A stretch of 64,000 nt of DNA from Saturnia japonica (Eukaryota > Arthropoda > Insecta > Lepidoptera > Saturniidae): contig CM065310.1 in assembly GCA_033032175.1 (NCBI GenBank), positions 6,696,001 to 6,760,000 on the forward strand. Direction: 5' to 3'. The position numbers were made by a program, and so were the translations under genes. Position 1 is the stretch's first letter. Each line of letters starts with the position of its first letter. The notes beneath the pieces were generated by a model. That model had not been told where the DNA came from. It was given only the letters and a program-made list of their open reading frames with translations, and searched no databases. Positions 9,142-20,543 of this stretch are shown piece after piece.

Positions 9142-9827
9142 CAAAAAGTTTGAATAATATACCTCCTCCTTTGCGTTTTAAAGGTAATTTCGCTTTTAAG
9201 ATGCATTTAAAAATAATAGCCTTAAAAAGGCAAACATGAATATACTAAATTAAAATTGAGTGCGTTATCTCTATGAGATTTTTCAAATTATTGCCAGTTA
9301 AATCTGAAGGTTTGGCTGAAAAACAGCGTCGTTTGGTGATTGTTCCTCACGGGCGACAAAAAGCTTACGCCAAATCTTTTTGTCGGATCGTTAATTTTGT
9401 CATAATTGTTTTTTAATACTTTATGTTTTATTAGGTTTTTTAAATGTTTTTGTTTGTGTATCTTTCTGGCAATAAATAATTTTTCTTTCTTTCGTCTTTC
9501 TTAATTATACTCGTAATTATCAAACATACGTCTAATAAGATAGCGACTCCCGTTTTAAAAATGTCCAGGGAGCTTTTGTGGCAACATTAAAAGCATGTTC
9601 CTAGTTATTATTAACCCAATTCAATTGTGCACAATATTCAATAACCAAAATACATCACGTAAAATGCCGTCAAAGTTACATAATAAAGGGCCAAATACCA
9701 TAAGTTAATAAATTAAAAACCAATACCACTACATGCCAGATTAAGATCCTACTAAAAACTCCATTAAACATTCTCATAAAAATACTTAATTATAAATTAG
9801 CCCACTAACTTTTTAAAACCATAGAAT
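9142..9827. other. No gene; possible retroelement 3' end near 9470
   Basis: An AATAAATAA motif near 9472 is followed by a CTTT-rich microrepeat, as at some LINE 3' ends. Nothing more specific can be supported. Confidence 0.3.
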
Positions 9828-9861
9828 TATCAGTGAAATACCAACCATCACGTTCATTAAA

Positions 9862-10152
9862 ATGTTTACTTGCACCGTACGCACTCGTAATGCACTGCAA
9901 CCTGTAAAGAAAAAACTAGAAATTTCGCCATCTAGCGATTCTGGTCAACCAAATTGTAAAGTAATTTCGGAGGTTTTACTCACAAATGTATTTTAGACTA
10001 CGCTTCGTGGTTTTCGCAACGAGAGTGACATTATCGTTTCGTGTCTGGCCAAAACTGAAGCGTTTGACCTCGTGAGTTCGGTCGAGAAATTCTTGATTAG
10101 TGTCGTAATTTTACGTAGAATGAAACCAATGAGTAAACGCATTAGATTATAA
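9862..10152 (+). pseudogene. Coding-like frame of 97 codons broken by one TAG; product unknown
   Basis: ATG at 9862 sits in a good insect context (TTAAAATG), 30 nt after a TCAGT initiator-like motif (9830-9834), with TATAAA at 9791. The frame gives 44 codons beginning MFTCTVRTRNALQPVKKKLE, then TAG at 9994-9996, and continues in the same frame for another 51 codons (TTLRGFRNESDI onward) to TAA at 10150-10152. The composition is rich in CpG and in varied residues compared with neighbouring translations. The sequence TTTTAG just before the second half also looks like a splice acceptor, but no donor leaves an intron of realistic length. It could be a broken gene, a first exon followed by chance sequence, or noise. 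I do not recognise the protein. The opposite strand is also open (9993-10376, 127 codons). Confidence 0.28.
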
Positions 10153-10512
10153 ATGTCTTCTTTGCGTGCGTGCATACATGACTTTATCATGTATTTTGTT
10201 AAACAGAAATACACCATTATCAAAGTATGTACATCAAGATTTTTAGCATTTTTAATGATGAAATGTTTTAATTTTATTGTTAAAAACCATATTGTCATAT
10301 TATATGTAAGGTTTTCGAAAACATCTGTAAAAATTTGGATGACATTTGGTATTTTTATAAGGTTTTTAATTTCCAACTTTACCTAGATGAGTGTTTTTTT
10401 AGGATAAACTTCTTTTGTATCGTTTATTAGAGAAATATATTGAGAGTTCTGCGCGCATCATAACACAGAAGTGTGACATGATGAAGTTAGCAATCAATGA
10501 TAGTATTATAAA
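10153..10512. other. AT-rich sequence, no feature assigned
   Basis: The minus strand holds most of a 127-codon frame (9993-10376) rich in I, K, L and T, with no recognised domain. About one such frame is expected by chance in a window of this size and composition. Confidence 0.4.
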
Positions 10513-10513
10513 C

Positions 10514-10560
10514 TAACTGTGCTTGCGACTTCGTCCACGTGGTATATTTCCTGAATGAAA
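10514..10560 (-). repeat. Helitron-like terminus fragment
   Basis: CTAACTGTGCTTGCGACTTC and the following GTCCACGTGG match the reverse complement of the CTAG-ending termini at 24500-24539 and 44420-44461. Only the end is recognisable. Confidence 0.45.
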
Positions 10561-10664
10561 AACAGCACCTAAATTAAAACCTCGCCTCAATCTCACCCTA
10601 CGGTATTTGCTATAAAGCTATTTGTAAGTTGGTATTTGACTTATAAGCTTTGATAATGACTACT

Positions 10665-10784
10665 ATGCTCGAGGTACTAGGTTCGATTCCCGGGTCGAGC
10701 AAAATATTATTGAGTTTTCCATAAAATTCTCAGTACCTATGTAGCAGCTCGGAGATTTATTAATTTAATAAAAAAAAAAAAAAT
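10665..10784 (+). mobile_element. tRNA-derived SINE, degenerate copy
   Basis: A B-box-like GGTTCGATTCC (10680-10690) is followed by GAGCAAAATATTATTGAG, ATAAAATTCTCAGTA and GTAGCAGCTCGGA, in the same order as the copy at 37481-37706. It ends in an A-run (about 10770-10783) instead of the longer LINE-like tail. The A box is not recognisable, so the 5' end is decayed or truncated. Confidence 0.6.
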
Positions 10785-12735
10785 GCGCAAACACCTAACA
10801 ACGACATGTATCGTAAAAATGTAGACAGAACAGATATTCTTACTTATTTAAATATTTAAAAATTATATTATATTCTATTCAAAAATATTAATAAAATCCC
10901 ATTAATAAATTATTAATATACATGCTTACAGAATATATGTGATAAGTGTGACAATAAATATCAAACCAATTTCGTGATAATTTAAACCAAGCCTTACAGC
11001 GCCATCTATGAACACTGTTGGAAAATAAAAGTACTTACCTTTCTATTTATTAATATTACTGAAAATTATATAAAGATAAAATAATTTGGTATCTTTTCAC
11101 TTTATTTTGAGTAAATATTTTAAATATACTACATAACCTAAATGGAATTTATAGACCATACGTGTAAAACTGCATCATAAATATACCTTCAGACTTAAGC
11201 TACAATCACACCAAATTTCATTAAATTCGGTCCAATAGTTTTGCGTGATCGGCGTTCAAACACACCTATAGACAGACACAAAAATTTCAAAAACTATTGA
11301 AATGTGTTCTGTCCATTATTCTAAAGCCCTATTATTATTAGTAATATTTTTTCTCAAATATATAATGTGGATATTTCGATTCTTTACTCTTTTATTATAT
11401 AAGTAGAAATAGATAATAATGTAAATTCATTTTAGTAACCTTTTTTAAGCTGTGTAAAATTAATTATCTCTTACAATATAAAAAAAAAATGTGTAAAAAA
11501 TAATGTTTATTTTATTTTAATATACACAATCAAATCATTGATATTATTGCCTACATAAATACGCATATTACGCATTTTTGATACCCAGACATTAATAATT
11601 AAAATATGTAATTTGAATAGTTTTGTAATCAATCTTTGTTTAATTTTTATATGAAATATTCGGAAATGGACTTGTTATCAAAAGTCTCAGCAACTATTAC
11701 AATAATTAATCTATAACCGTTTTTATTGTAAGATAAAAGGTAAACATTGATTATAAAATAAAAATTCTATCATGAAAGTTAATATAAGTCAAATAGTATG
11801 AAAAAATGTATTGGCATACACGCATATTTGGTAAGAATACAAAATCTTTACACGTTTCACAATCTGTAATAATTAATGCCCAAATATTCATTCCTATAAT
11901 ATATTGTATATGATAGATAATAAATACATTATACCATAAACCAACAAAAGAATCTTGAGAAGTTGTTGCATAAATACAGCACTATAGTTGTGAATCTATT
12001 AAAACCCATTACTACATAATTGATGCACCTACACAATAAACGTATCAGATCAAGGCTAGTATTGGAAGGTTTGGGAATTCAGAGTAGATATCAATCGTGA
12101 TTGAAACGTAACAAGGTCGAATAATTAAGATAATAACGGGCTTATTGATTCTATAAATTGAATTGTTTAACAATTTACTAACAACTATATAATACCTAAT
12201 TGGCTAACACATACACTTAGACATATGTGGATATTTTTAGGTTAGCTGAAATCCAAGGTCATATAACATCGGACATGGTTAGAATATAGTCCTTTACCTG
12301 TGAAAATGTAATTTCATGAGATTGTTTTTAAAAACAAATAATTTATAAATTCGGTTTGTTTATATTTTTTTATAAATTATAAATCTTTATAAATTAGTAG
12401 TACTTTACATATAAGTACCTATTTATCACAAGCAAAATTAAAGATGCTTATAGTAAATCCATAACTTAGTTTGTTCATAGCTCTCATCTTGTCAATTGTG
12501 CATACTCAAACATAAAGTTCCCTACAATACTTTGATGCTCCTGTATTTGTCATTAACGGATTCTGTAATTAACTATGGACTGGCTAGCTACGAACGTACA
12601 TATAAAACATACTATATAGAATGACATATATAAATTACAAATAAAGTTATTGAACACCATTGTTCCATTAAAGATTAAGTATAAAAACAAGGATGAGGTG
12701 GATTTGGCAATTGTAAGTCAGTACAGTAACAGCTA
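10785..12735. other. AT-rich sequence with one probable old repeat
   Basis: About 11150-11400 contains AAATTCGGTCCAATAGTTT and an ACAGACACAAAAATT stretch of the sort seen in insect dispersed repeats. Nothing else is recognisable. Confidence 0.35.
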
Positions 12736-12737
12736 TG

Positions 12738-12935
12738 AGTGGAACTAACAAGACCTGTGACCTTACGTAACCTGGAGTATCTTCCAAACTTTGATATACC
12801 CAAATGTAACAACGAGTACTGCGATAGGGTTTAGAAATGCATTCTGCCTAGAACACTCAATAGATTACCAAAAGATATAGTCGACAAGCTTGAAAACAAA
12901 AATTCAAGCCAAATTAAAAATATACTTACGCGATA
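12738..12935 (+). pseudogene. LINE (CR1/Jockey type) C-terminal reverse-transcriptase remnant
   Basis: In one frame from about 12741, beginning VELTRPVTLRNLEYLPNF, the translation has the ordinary layout of the far C-terminus of CR1/Jockey polymerases: a (T)R-x-x-LR core, then a CILPRTLNRLPKDIV segment and a lysine-rich end (INK-type) before TAG at about 12937. One in-frame TAG interrupts it near 12831. No catalytic motif is included. Upstream sequence is not recognisable, so this is a short 5'-truncated and decayed copy. Confidence 0.55.
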
Positions 12936-12939
12936 GTTT

Positions 12940-14384
12940 TTAAAGAAAAATAACGTTGTTCAACTTAAGTTGGTAGTAATTTCTTAGCAATAAAATCTTG
13001 TTATAATTTAACATTTACAGTTAAGTATATAAATTTGTTTTTTTTTTTTTATTTACGGATTTTTTAATTTATTTTTGAACTTAGTATATAAGCTTAGTTT
13101 TTATTAGACGTAGAAACTCTTGGCAAAAAAAAACCTTAGTAAAATAAAATTTTAAGAAATAAAGGATAATAATTGAGACTACTAAAACGCTACACTTAAA
13201 ACTTATTAGTTATTACAAAATATAATAAATACGATTTTACCTTCTTACATTGTTTTTAGGTAGATATAATTTCCACTAATGTATAACGAATGTTTAAAAA
13301 CAACACTAATTCATATTTGTTTCACTTCTCTTGTTAATAAGGTTCTTTATTCAATCTTATTACATAAGTTATGTCGTTAAAACTTTAAGCTGCAATTCAA
13401 TTGGTTAGATAAACGATGAACACACGTCATAATTACGTTTTATGACGAATAAATACGACTACAGTACATAAGTACGAATAAGAACACTTTAAATTATTAG
13501 TAATAAATCTACAAGCTATAAATCCATATCTGTTTTAATGAATACTTACTTCAACAGTCAGCGGAAGAATCAAGATATCGATCTTCGTAGATTGCGTACC
13601 TATAACTGTTCAAAAAGTCAACAAAACAATGATAAACCCGCTTTGAAACAAAAACGTAAACCATAACTATGTGAGACTAGACGTCTCCATAGAATCATTG
13701 CAAAAACATCTCATGTACTTTTAATATGAGTTAACAGTTCCCTACTATAACTGAATTAAGCTGGTATATAAATAAATTTTCTAAGAAAAATACTGTTGAG
13801 AAATCTTCTTACGAAATTTAAAAAAAACTATAATATTATATTTAGTATATTCTGGCCCCTTCAGCTTTAACTCAGAGTTTTTACGGTAACGAATCTGAAA
13901 TGTCGAGAAGAGGGAAATAGATCGTTCATAAATTTAATAAAAAAGAAGTAAAATTATTTATTTAAATCTAAATTTCAAATTATTAAAACTAGCTTTGAAA
14001 CTTTCATAGACAGCAAAAGGTTGTTAGCGTGCGCTAAAAGCACTGAATAAATATTTTAAGGGAATAAAAACATGAAGTTTAAAAATACTTTATATTTCTT
14101 CCAAATACTTTACGTTTTCCTACTATTACTTTATTTTTCTCAAATAGCAACCCTAGTATAATCAAGCTCTAGCTGTGATATATGCTGTCAATAGCATCGT
14201 TTCATTGCTGATTGGAAACTCCCTTCCGGCTTAACAAGGCATAACTTTAAATTATAATAGCTCGAAGAATCGATTAAACGGACTACATAAAACAAAATAG
14301 AAATTAGGTTTCTTATTATAATTCAGACAGTTTTGTTCGAATGAAATTGATTAAGAATGTTCGTTTAAAGGCGCTAATTGTTGT
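12940..14384. other. No recognisable feature
   Basis: AT-rich sequence; nothing supported on either strand. Confidence 0.5.
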
Positions 14385-14998
14385 TATTAGGTTCACTGCA
14401 TGCATTTTTGATTCGATCACGCAGATAAATTCCAAGCATAGCCATCTCCACTACCCTTTAAGTGACTTTGAGCTTTCTTATGAGACCCATAGTTAGCGAC
14501 CACGTCTCAGCACCATGTGTAACTGGCAACACACACTGGTCAAAGACTTTCGTCTTGAGACACTGCGATATCTTGGACGAGAAGATGTTACGTAGCTTCC
14601 CAGACGCTGTCCAGCCGAGTCGGATTCGACGATTGACCTCTTTCACGAAATTGGATCTACTCGTACCTAACTGGATAGTTTGTCCCAGGTAAATAAAAAT
14701 CCAAGCATACAGTGTCTGATCTTTACGGGAGTTGGCGCTACATGGACGTTTGAAATGATTTTCGTCCTGTTCATGTTTATTCTAAGACCAACTCGTTCAG
14801 AGGTCATTGAACATTGTGCTGAGGTCCTCAAGGTCTTAGCCAAAACTACTATTTCGTCGGCAAACCGAAGATGAGTAATGCGCTCGCTGTTTATATTGAT
14901 GCCTAGGCCTTCCCAGTCCAGAACCTTGAAAATATCTAGTGTAGCGGTGAACAGTTTACGAGAGATAATATCTCCTTGCCTGGTTAGGTTTCGAGATC
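14385..14998 (-). pseudogene. RTE-like LINE reverse-transcriptase remnant
   Basis: Read on the minus strand from about 14998, the translation begins TRQGDIISRKLFTA (RT motif B region), continues with LRFADEIVVLAKTLEDL (motif C, catalytic box), YLGQTIQLG, and NRRIRLGWTASGKL followed by CLKTKVFDQCVLPV and GAETWSLT (thumb), and stops being recognisable after MLGIYLRDRI near 14400. The order and spacing fit RTE-clade polymerases. Stops occur in the segment between motif C and the thumb, and the thumb carries a one-residue loss before GAETW. The catalytic FADD reads FADE. The endonuclease and 5' part of the RT are missing. It is a dead copy. Confidence 0.8.
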
Positions 14999-15805
14999 TG
15001 ATCTTAGAGTCGGGCTGATATATGTATATTTAGTAACCACCATATGGTTAAATAAGATAACTCAAAAGAACTTAACAAAATATAATAAGTGAAATATCAA
15101 TATAAAGTAGGAACATGACAAGGCTCTATAGTCTATAAGACGATGCTATCCTCTGAATGACCACGACGCGTGTATTTTGACTTCTCACACCGCTACTGCT
15201 CATGTCCGTCTTCTTTCTTTATTACTATGATGACTGCGCTGCCGAAGACGTTGTCTTATAAGATAGTGTCACCTAACTGTTTAATGACAGTCAAACTTGC
15301 ATTAGTGGCAACAGTTCCAGTCATAAGATGAGCTCTGTTCAGTAATATTCAAACAAATAAATAAAGAGCAAATACTTCTATTGGACTTATAGCATTTATC
15401 TATACCTAATGAATTTTATAGAGATCTATTCCCATAATTCATGTATTTGAGCCATTCATTAACAATAGTTAGCAACGGTATTGTTCAAGAAGAATCTATG
15501 CTAATATGGCAATAACAACTAAATCAATGTACCTACCTATGCTTAGATTCAGAAACGTTAGCCCTATACGGCAGCTTGTATATTCAACATAATATCATTC
15601 TATTGATACATTTTAATAGTAATTAATATTGCATTATTGTCATTTGACAGAAAAATTATTTTCATTAAAACAAATCACCAATCGATATAATAAAAATACA
15701 TAAATATTCAAATTAATTTAGCTTTTTAAAAACAACTCCATTTTTACTGCAAGCGTGATAAGTCTTTTATGCACACCAAAAGCGCCTTATTTCGATTATA
15801 TTCAT
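14999..15805. other. No recognisable feature
   Basis: A somewhat GC-richer patch lies at 15140-15260, but I see no frame or repeat match for it. Confidence 0.4.
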
Positions 15806-15810
15806 CACTA

Positions 15811-15856
15811 GCTGTGCCCCGCGGTTTCACCCGCATATAATTTAGAAGAAATCACT
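15811..15856 (-). repeat. CTAG-terminus repeat fragment
   Basis: CTAGCTGTGCCCCGCGGTTT with CACCCGCAT following is the terminus shared by repeat W (18191, 36574) and, more loosely, by the Helitron-like copies. The body of the repeat is not recognisable, because the mariner copy follows within a few bases. Confidence 0.5.
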
Positions 15857-15861
15857 TATTG

Positions 15862-16503
15862 ATGATAAAAAGTTGTTTCCCGCTATTTTTCATTTGTTTA
15901 TCTTTCTGTAAAAATGAGTGAATCTAATGAAGAAATTCGATACATTTTAAAATATTGTTGCAAAAGGCAAAAATGCAACTCAAGCAGCGAAAAAAATTTG
16001 TGATGTTTATGGACCTAATGCAGTGTCAGTAAGAGTAGCACAAAGTTGGTTCAAACGTTTTCAGTCCGGAAATTTTGATGTTAAACATGCACCTCGCTCT
16101 GGTCGCCCTGTTACGAATAAAATGGACGCCATTTTTGAAAAAGTGCAGCATGTTCGGCCTATCCGTAGTTACGATGTAGTTGATTAACTGGAAATTGACC
16201 ACAAAACAGTTTTAACCTATTTGAAAAAAGCTGGCTATGCCAAAAAGCTCGATATTTGGTTGCCACACGAGCTCACTAAAATAAACCTAATGAACCGTGT
16301 ACTCATTTGCGATTCATTATTAAGACGTAAAGAAAACGAGCCGTTTTTGAAGAGATTGATAACTGGCGATGGCAAAGTGACAAAGTGGCAGAAAGTCATC
16401 GAACAAAACGGCACATATATACTGTAAATAAATGTACATAAGCTTGGAAAAAAATGTCTTGAGTTGTCATATAAAAATGCGAAGAAACTTTTTCCCCGAC
16501 CTA
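15862..16503 (+). mobile_element. Second mariner element, internally deleted
   Basis: The 3' inverted repeat, AAATGCGAAGAAACTTTTTC and the CCCCGACCT that follows (ending about 16503), is well preserved. A degenerate partner lies at about 15862-15893 (AAAAAGTTGTTTCCCGC). These ends differ from those of the element at 154-789, so it is another mariner lineage. About half the usual length is missing from the transposase gene. Confidence 0.75.
15914..16427 (+). pseudogene. Mariner transposase with frameshift, stop and internal deletion
   Basis: ATG at 15914 opens the frame (MSESNEEIRYILKY). One extra base near 15963 shifts it into the frame KNATQAAKKICDVYG, which carries the helix-turn-helix domain (SWFKRFQSGNFDV). 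A TAA at 16185-16187 interrupts it. After the stop come LTYLKKAGYAKKLDIW and PHELT, the linker motif of mariner transposases, and then LITGD, where the first catalytic aspartate would lie (about 16360-16372). From there the frame jumps straight to KWQKVIEQNGTYIL, the C-terminus, so the second and third catalytic aspartates are deleted. The protein is inactive. Confidence 0.85.
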
Positions 16504-18000
16504 TTAGATTATCGTCACTACTTATTTTGTGTGTTAGATACATTATCTAACATGATCCTTATAACCTGGCCAGGTACCATAGCTATGAATTAAAAACATG
16601 TAAAGTATATTATGTGTTTCTCACATGAAAATAATATTGACGAAACAGAGATGTTAAGTTTTATAATAATATATTATTTTATAGATATACAAGATATAAA
16701 TTACATATGTACATAGTGTCTCAGTATTAAATTATATAGAGTTCACAACATTACTGTCTCTTTTACTATACTGGTCGAGAGTATCAACCGGAATAATGTT
16801 AGCATAATTCAATAATTCAAAACCTTATTTAAATAAACCATTAATCTTCCCGATACGGAATAGTGCATCGTAAGTTACAAATTTCACATGTGGCTCGTGG
16901 GAATTAACAACGCCCACGGATGACCACAAATAATCATACAAATACGTTGTAAATAATCGATATCATTTGGTAGCGTAGTAGGATTGTGCATTTTGTGTCT
17001 CTGCGGAACCGTTATTCCATTCGAGACGTTAATAGCATCGTAAAGCGAAATGTTTTCTTAAGCAAAGCGTAGATATATGTACTAACCTTTGTTCTGAATA
17101 CATCGTATAGTAGGTTTTGAAAGCCTTTTTTTGTTATACTTTTTAGGAGCGTTATAAAAAATAATTAGAGTAATTTTTTAAAAAGTGCACGCACATTGTA
17201 AAAAAATGTTTACATTATGAAGTTGCTTGCTCCTCTTGGTCTATTGTGTTGAAGTCAGTCACACTCGACGTTATGCATTTTAAGTATAACTTATATGAAC
17301 GCATCCACTTTTTTTACATGAAAGGTAAATCATTTTAAGAAAGATTTCTAGAACATAAACTTCGTAATTTGCCAGCCTCTATCAAGAGCGTAGGAGTAAA
17401 GATACGTTTACGTCAGACCTAAGCAAACCTGAATGACCACCTGTCTTACACGATTTAGTATAACGAGTTGAAATTTATAGTATAGTATATTATTCGAAAT
17501 GTGGGTGAAATTTACCGAGACACTTTGTATTTAAACCGTCGAAATGTTTATACTTGTTTAGTTTATGGTCTTCCTAAGTATATATGTGTAGTTTACTTTA
17601 ACTAGGAATTAAAATTTATTTATATAAAAACAGTCCGATTTGAAATTTTATTAAAACTAATAGTATATAATTTATATAGATAAATAACATTTATATCGAC
17701 TAATAAAATATTGAAATCTATAAGTATCCAAGACAAAGTCTATGTCACGATAAATGAAGTAAGCAATAGAAACAAAGTAAATTTATTCAGTTGATTAACT
17801 TGGAATTTAGATATTGTTGAATGATAATTTAATCTTGATAATAATATATATTTTCAATTTAAATTATCCCAAAGACCTTTATTCCTTATTAAACAATACA
17901 AACGACATTTTATGATAAAATACATCAAGAATTAATTAACTGTACTACAGTTACCTTCTATTTCAAGAATTATAAATATGTAATCTGTTTTTATCGTAAT
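16504..18000. other. No recognisable feature
   Basis: AT-rich sequence with no supported repeat or frame. Confidence 0.45.
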
Positions 18001-18115
18001 TACGGCATAGTGACAGCACAGTGTCTAATGAGCACAGTACAATTCAACATCAGCGACCCCCGCGGGATCTAAAATCCATCGCCAGTCGTCGCCGTCATGC
18101 TGACATAAATTACTT
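18001..18115 (+). repeat. Interspersed repeat Y, head fragment
   Basis: CGGCATAGTGACAGCACAGT with GCACAGTACAATTCAA and CGTCGCCGTCATGCTG after it matches the heads of the Y copies at 34325 and 56986, with a GC-rich difference in the middle. Only the head is present. Confidence 0.6.
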
Positions 18116-18139
18116 CTTACAATAATTTTCATTCATAAG

Positions 18140-18185
18140 AGACTTCAGAAAAAGAGGAGGTTCTCAATTCGAATGTATATATATG
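18140..18185 (+). repeat. Short repeat fragment (GACTTCAGAAAAAGAGGAGG)
   Basis: GACTTCAGAAAAAGAGGAGG and TCTCAATTCG resemble the start of the Z repeat at 63629 (GACTTCAAAAAAAGACGGAG). The fragment is cut by the next element. Confidence 0.4.
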
Positions 18186-18190
18186 TACAC

Positions 18191-18804
18191 TAGCTATGCC
18201 CTACGGTTTCACTCCTGTTAGTTTTATACGATAAGCACCGTAATGCTAACGCGCCCGTGTTGTCTATCATAATTGTTCTTCCCACAAGTACAAATTATTT
18301 TAATTTATGTGTCCAAATAAAATGCTATAAAAACAAAGTTTAACTTCATAAAATTGTCTTTATAGTGAAGTAACTTTTGTTCGTAAGGAATATGCTATGT
18401 CTAAAATAATGTTCATAAATCACTTTTTAACAATCGTTTGTCACAAAATAGCTTGTTGTAGTTTATATTGTATAAGAGATGGGAATATGCTATCGCAGAA
18501 TTTTTTTAGTCATACTAAGGACCAATATTTTTGTAGTACATTGTATTTACGTATCATTAACCATTACGCCAGTGCACGCGGATAAAGCAGTTCGGGAGGG
18601 CTTCCACCTCCGACTTACTTAACAAAAATTAATATTTAAGACTATCTAGGAGTTGTAGCCTAATGTTTGACATTGACAGCCTATACTATTTCCTCGCGTG
18701 TCTGGCTATCATATACAAATAGAATTTTTCGAATTCGACTTACCAGTTCCAGAGATTAGCGTATTTACTAAACAAAAATCTCTTCCGCTTTATTATATTT
18801 GTTT
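18191..18804 (+). repeat. Interspersed repeat W, near full length
   Basis: The 5' end is CTAGCTATGCCCTACGGTTT; the 3' end contains CAGTTCCAGAGATTAGCG, an AAACAAAAATCTCTT stretch and a CTTTATTATAT end. The same pair of ends occurs at 36574-37113, where another element has split it, and the 3' end occurs inverted at 38296-38332. In between lies TAGCCTAATGTTTGACATTG. The type is common in arthropods; the class is not known to me. A 62-codon frame inside (18397-18585) has no recognisable features. Confidence 0.6.
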
Positions 18805-18814
18805 AAAGTAATTT

Positions 18815-18965
18815 TTATACTGATGTTCAGTCATAAGTTGGAAAGGGTAGTCTTTTTTGTTGGAAAGGGTGGTATTTTTTGTTGGAAAGGGTGGTCTTCG
18901 ACTTTGAAGTTACATCAGGGAATTCCTCAAAATCATTGAAGTTGGTTTTCTTTTCTTTTTTTAAT
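18815..18965 (+). repeat. Interspersed repeat Z, copy 2, with internal expansion
   Basis: TGATGTTCAGTCATAAGTTG and CTTTGAAGTTACATCAGGGA followed by ATTGAAGTTGGTTTTC match the beginning and end of the Z copies at 25303 and 63629. The middle of the repeat is replaced by three 22-bp repeats (next entry). Confidence 0.6.
18837..18902 (+). repeat. Tandem repeat, 3 x 22 bp
   Basis: Units at 18837-18858, 18859-18880 and 18881-18902 all start GTTGGAAAGGGTRGT and end in a T-run, the last with CGAC. They differ by only a few bases. Confidence 0.9.
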
Positions 18966-20540
18966 GTCTTGTGCTATCTCTGTTTTGCTGCTACTGTTAG
19001 GCTGTTTTGTTACTAGTAGTAAATATATGATACTGTATTGTCGAAAATAATCCAACTCAATAACAAAAACGTGAAAACCAACATCAATGATTTCAACCCA
19101 ATTTCATACAACAAGACCGTATAACGAGAGCATTAACAAAGCAAGCTAGCGACATCCAATCTACTTTTTTCAGTAAACATAAAATTATCTGATAGTGAAA
19201 TAAGTTTTTATTTGTACACAGTTGAAACACAAATTAATTGTTCATTTAGTTTTGTAATAGCATTTGTCAATAAGTTAAACAGAACAAAACATTCGGTATT
19301 TATAAATTCAGGTCATGTCATTACAAAAAAGCCAATTGTAGTTTGTACGAGTATGTGACTTTAATTTGAATTAGAGCTATTACATATAAATAATTAATAG
19401 ATACGTACTACCTATTACAACTGGACCAACACTGTTCATTTTATTTGTTTATAATTAGATTTATTGAGAAACGTTACCAAATTGTTTTTAGTATATTCGA
19501 CAAAATAATTATATTATGAAATGTTGCAGTGTAATTAAATAAATTACTAAATTTTAGATTTCCAGCTAGATGAAAAATATATTCGCTCATGTTTGTTAAA
19601 ATCGTTAAAGCTGTTTCCGAAAATCCCATTAGGTATATAGTACATATAGGTACATTATACAAGAATTGCTCATATAATATTAGAAGTGGAATCAATTAAA
19701 AATATAATCCAATCAGTTATGATATTTATTGATTTTCACATTGCAGTTACAATTTTGTTATAATTTATATTGCAGTTTTAAAGGACAGTAAAATTTAAAT
19801 TACACGTTTTTAATATGTTATAACAAGGATGAAGAATTTCGTTATTAATTATTCAATGCGTAAACCCTATGTTATTCATATAGGAATTTTAAATTGCCAA
19901 GAGGCGCGGATTAATAGTAAGACAATGATTTGAAACTTTGAAGAATATTTTTATTTACGGAGATTTACGTATTTAAGTATTTAATAAAATTTCACTATCA
20001 ATCATAATTTCAATTTATTACTTAATTTAGTTAATTATTTCCTTTTTACGACAACGATTAACAATAATTATATACTATAAACAGTTTCGCCAAATGGAAA
20101 AAAATGTTACTGTTTTAATTGTATTTCTCTCAGTCAGTGTTCATGAACTCGTGAATTAACAAGTTTTGCATGACCAATGTAATAAAGTCATAGCATGTAA
20201 TAACTGCATAACTAAAATAACACGGAACCATTACACACCGTGACGTACTCAATAACCGTAACGGTCAGTTAACACTGATCATTTTTAGCAAATAACACCC
20301 ACTGTATAAAGATATAGATATTGTTACAAATAGGGTTGTAAGATCGCCTCCTTTACACCGACGCATAACATGGGAAATGCATTAGGTAAACACAGATTGC
20401 CTTAAGATTAATGTAAGGCCCTGCAACATGACCACACACTCATTTGGAAATACGTTTATAGTGAAACATGAATTTAAACGCACTATTAACTAGCTTTGTT
20501 GGCAGTAATATAAATAGCTTAGTCTAGCATAACTTAAAAT
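18966..20540. other. No recognisable feature
   Basis: AT-rich sequence. A few short palindromes occur, such as GTCAGTTAACACTGATC near 20265. Confidence 0.45.
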
Positions 20541-20543
20541 CCA

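Noticed and set aside
9993..10376. 127-codon minus-strand frame
   Set aside because: Composition is mostly that of AT-rich non-coding DNA, with no known domain; about one such frame is expected by chance. It also overlaps the plus-strand candidate at 9862-10152.
14462..14874. Plus-strand frames over the RTE-like remnant
   Set aside because: They are antisense shadows of the minus-strand reverse transcriptase.
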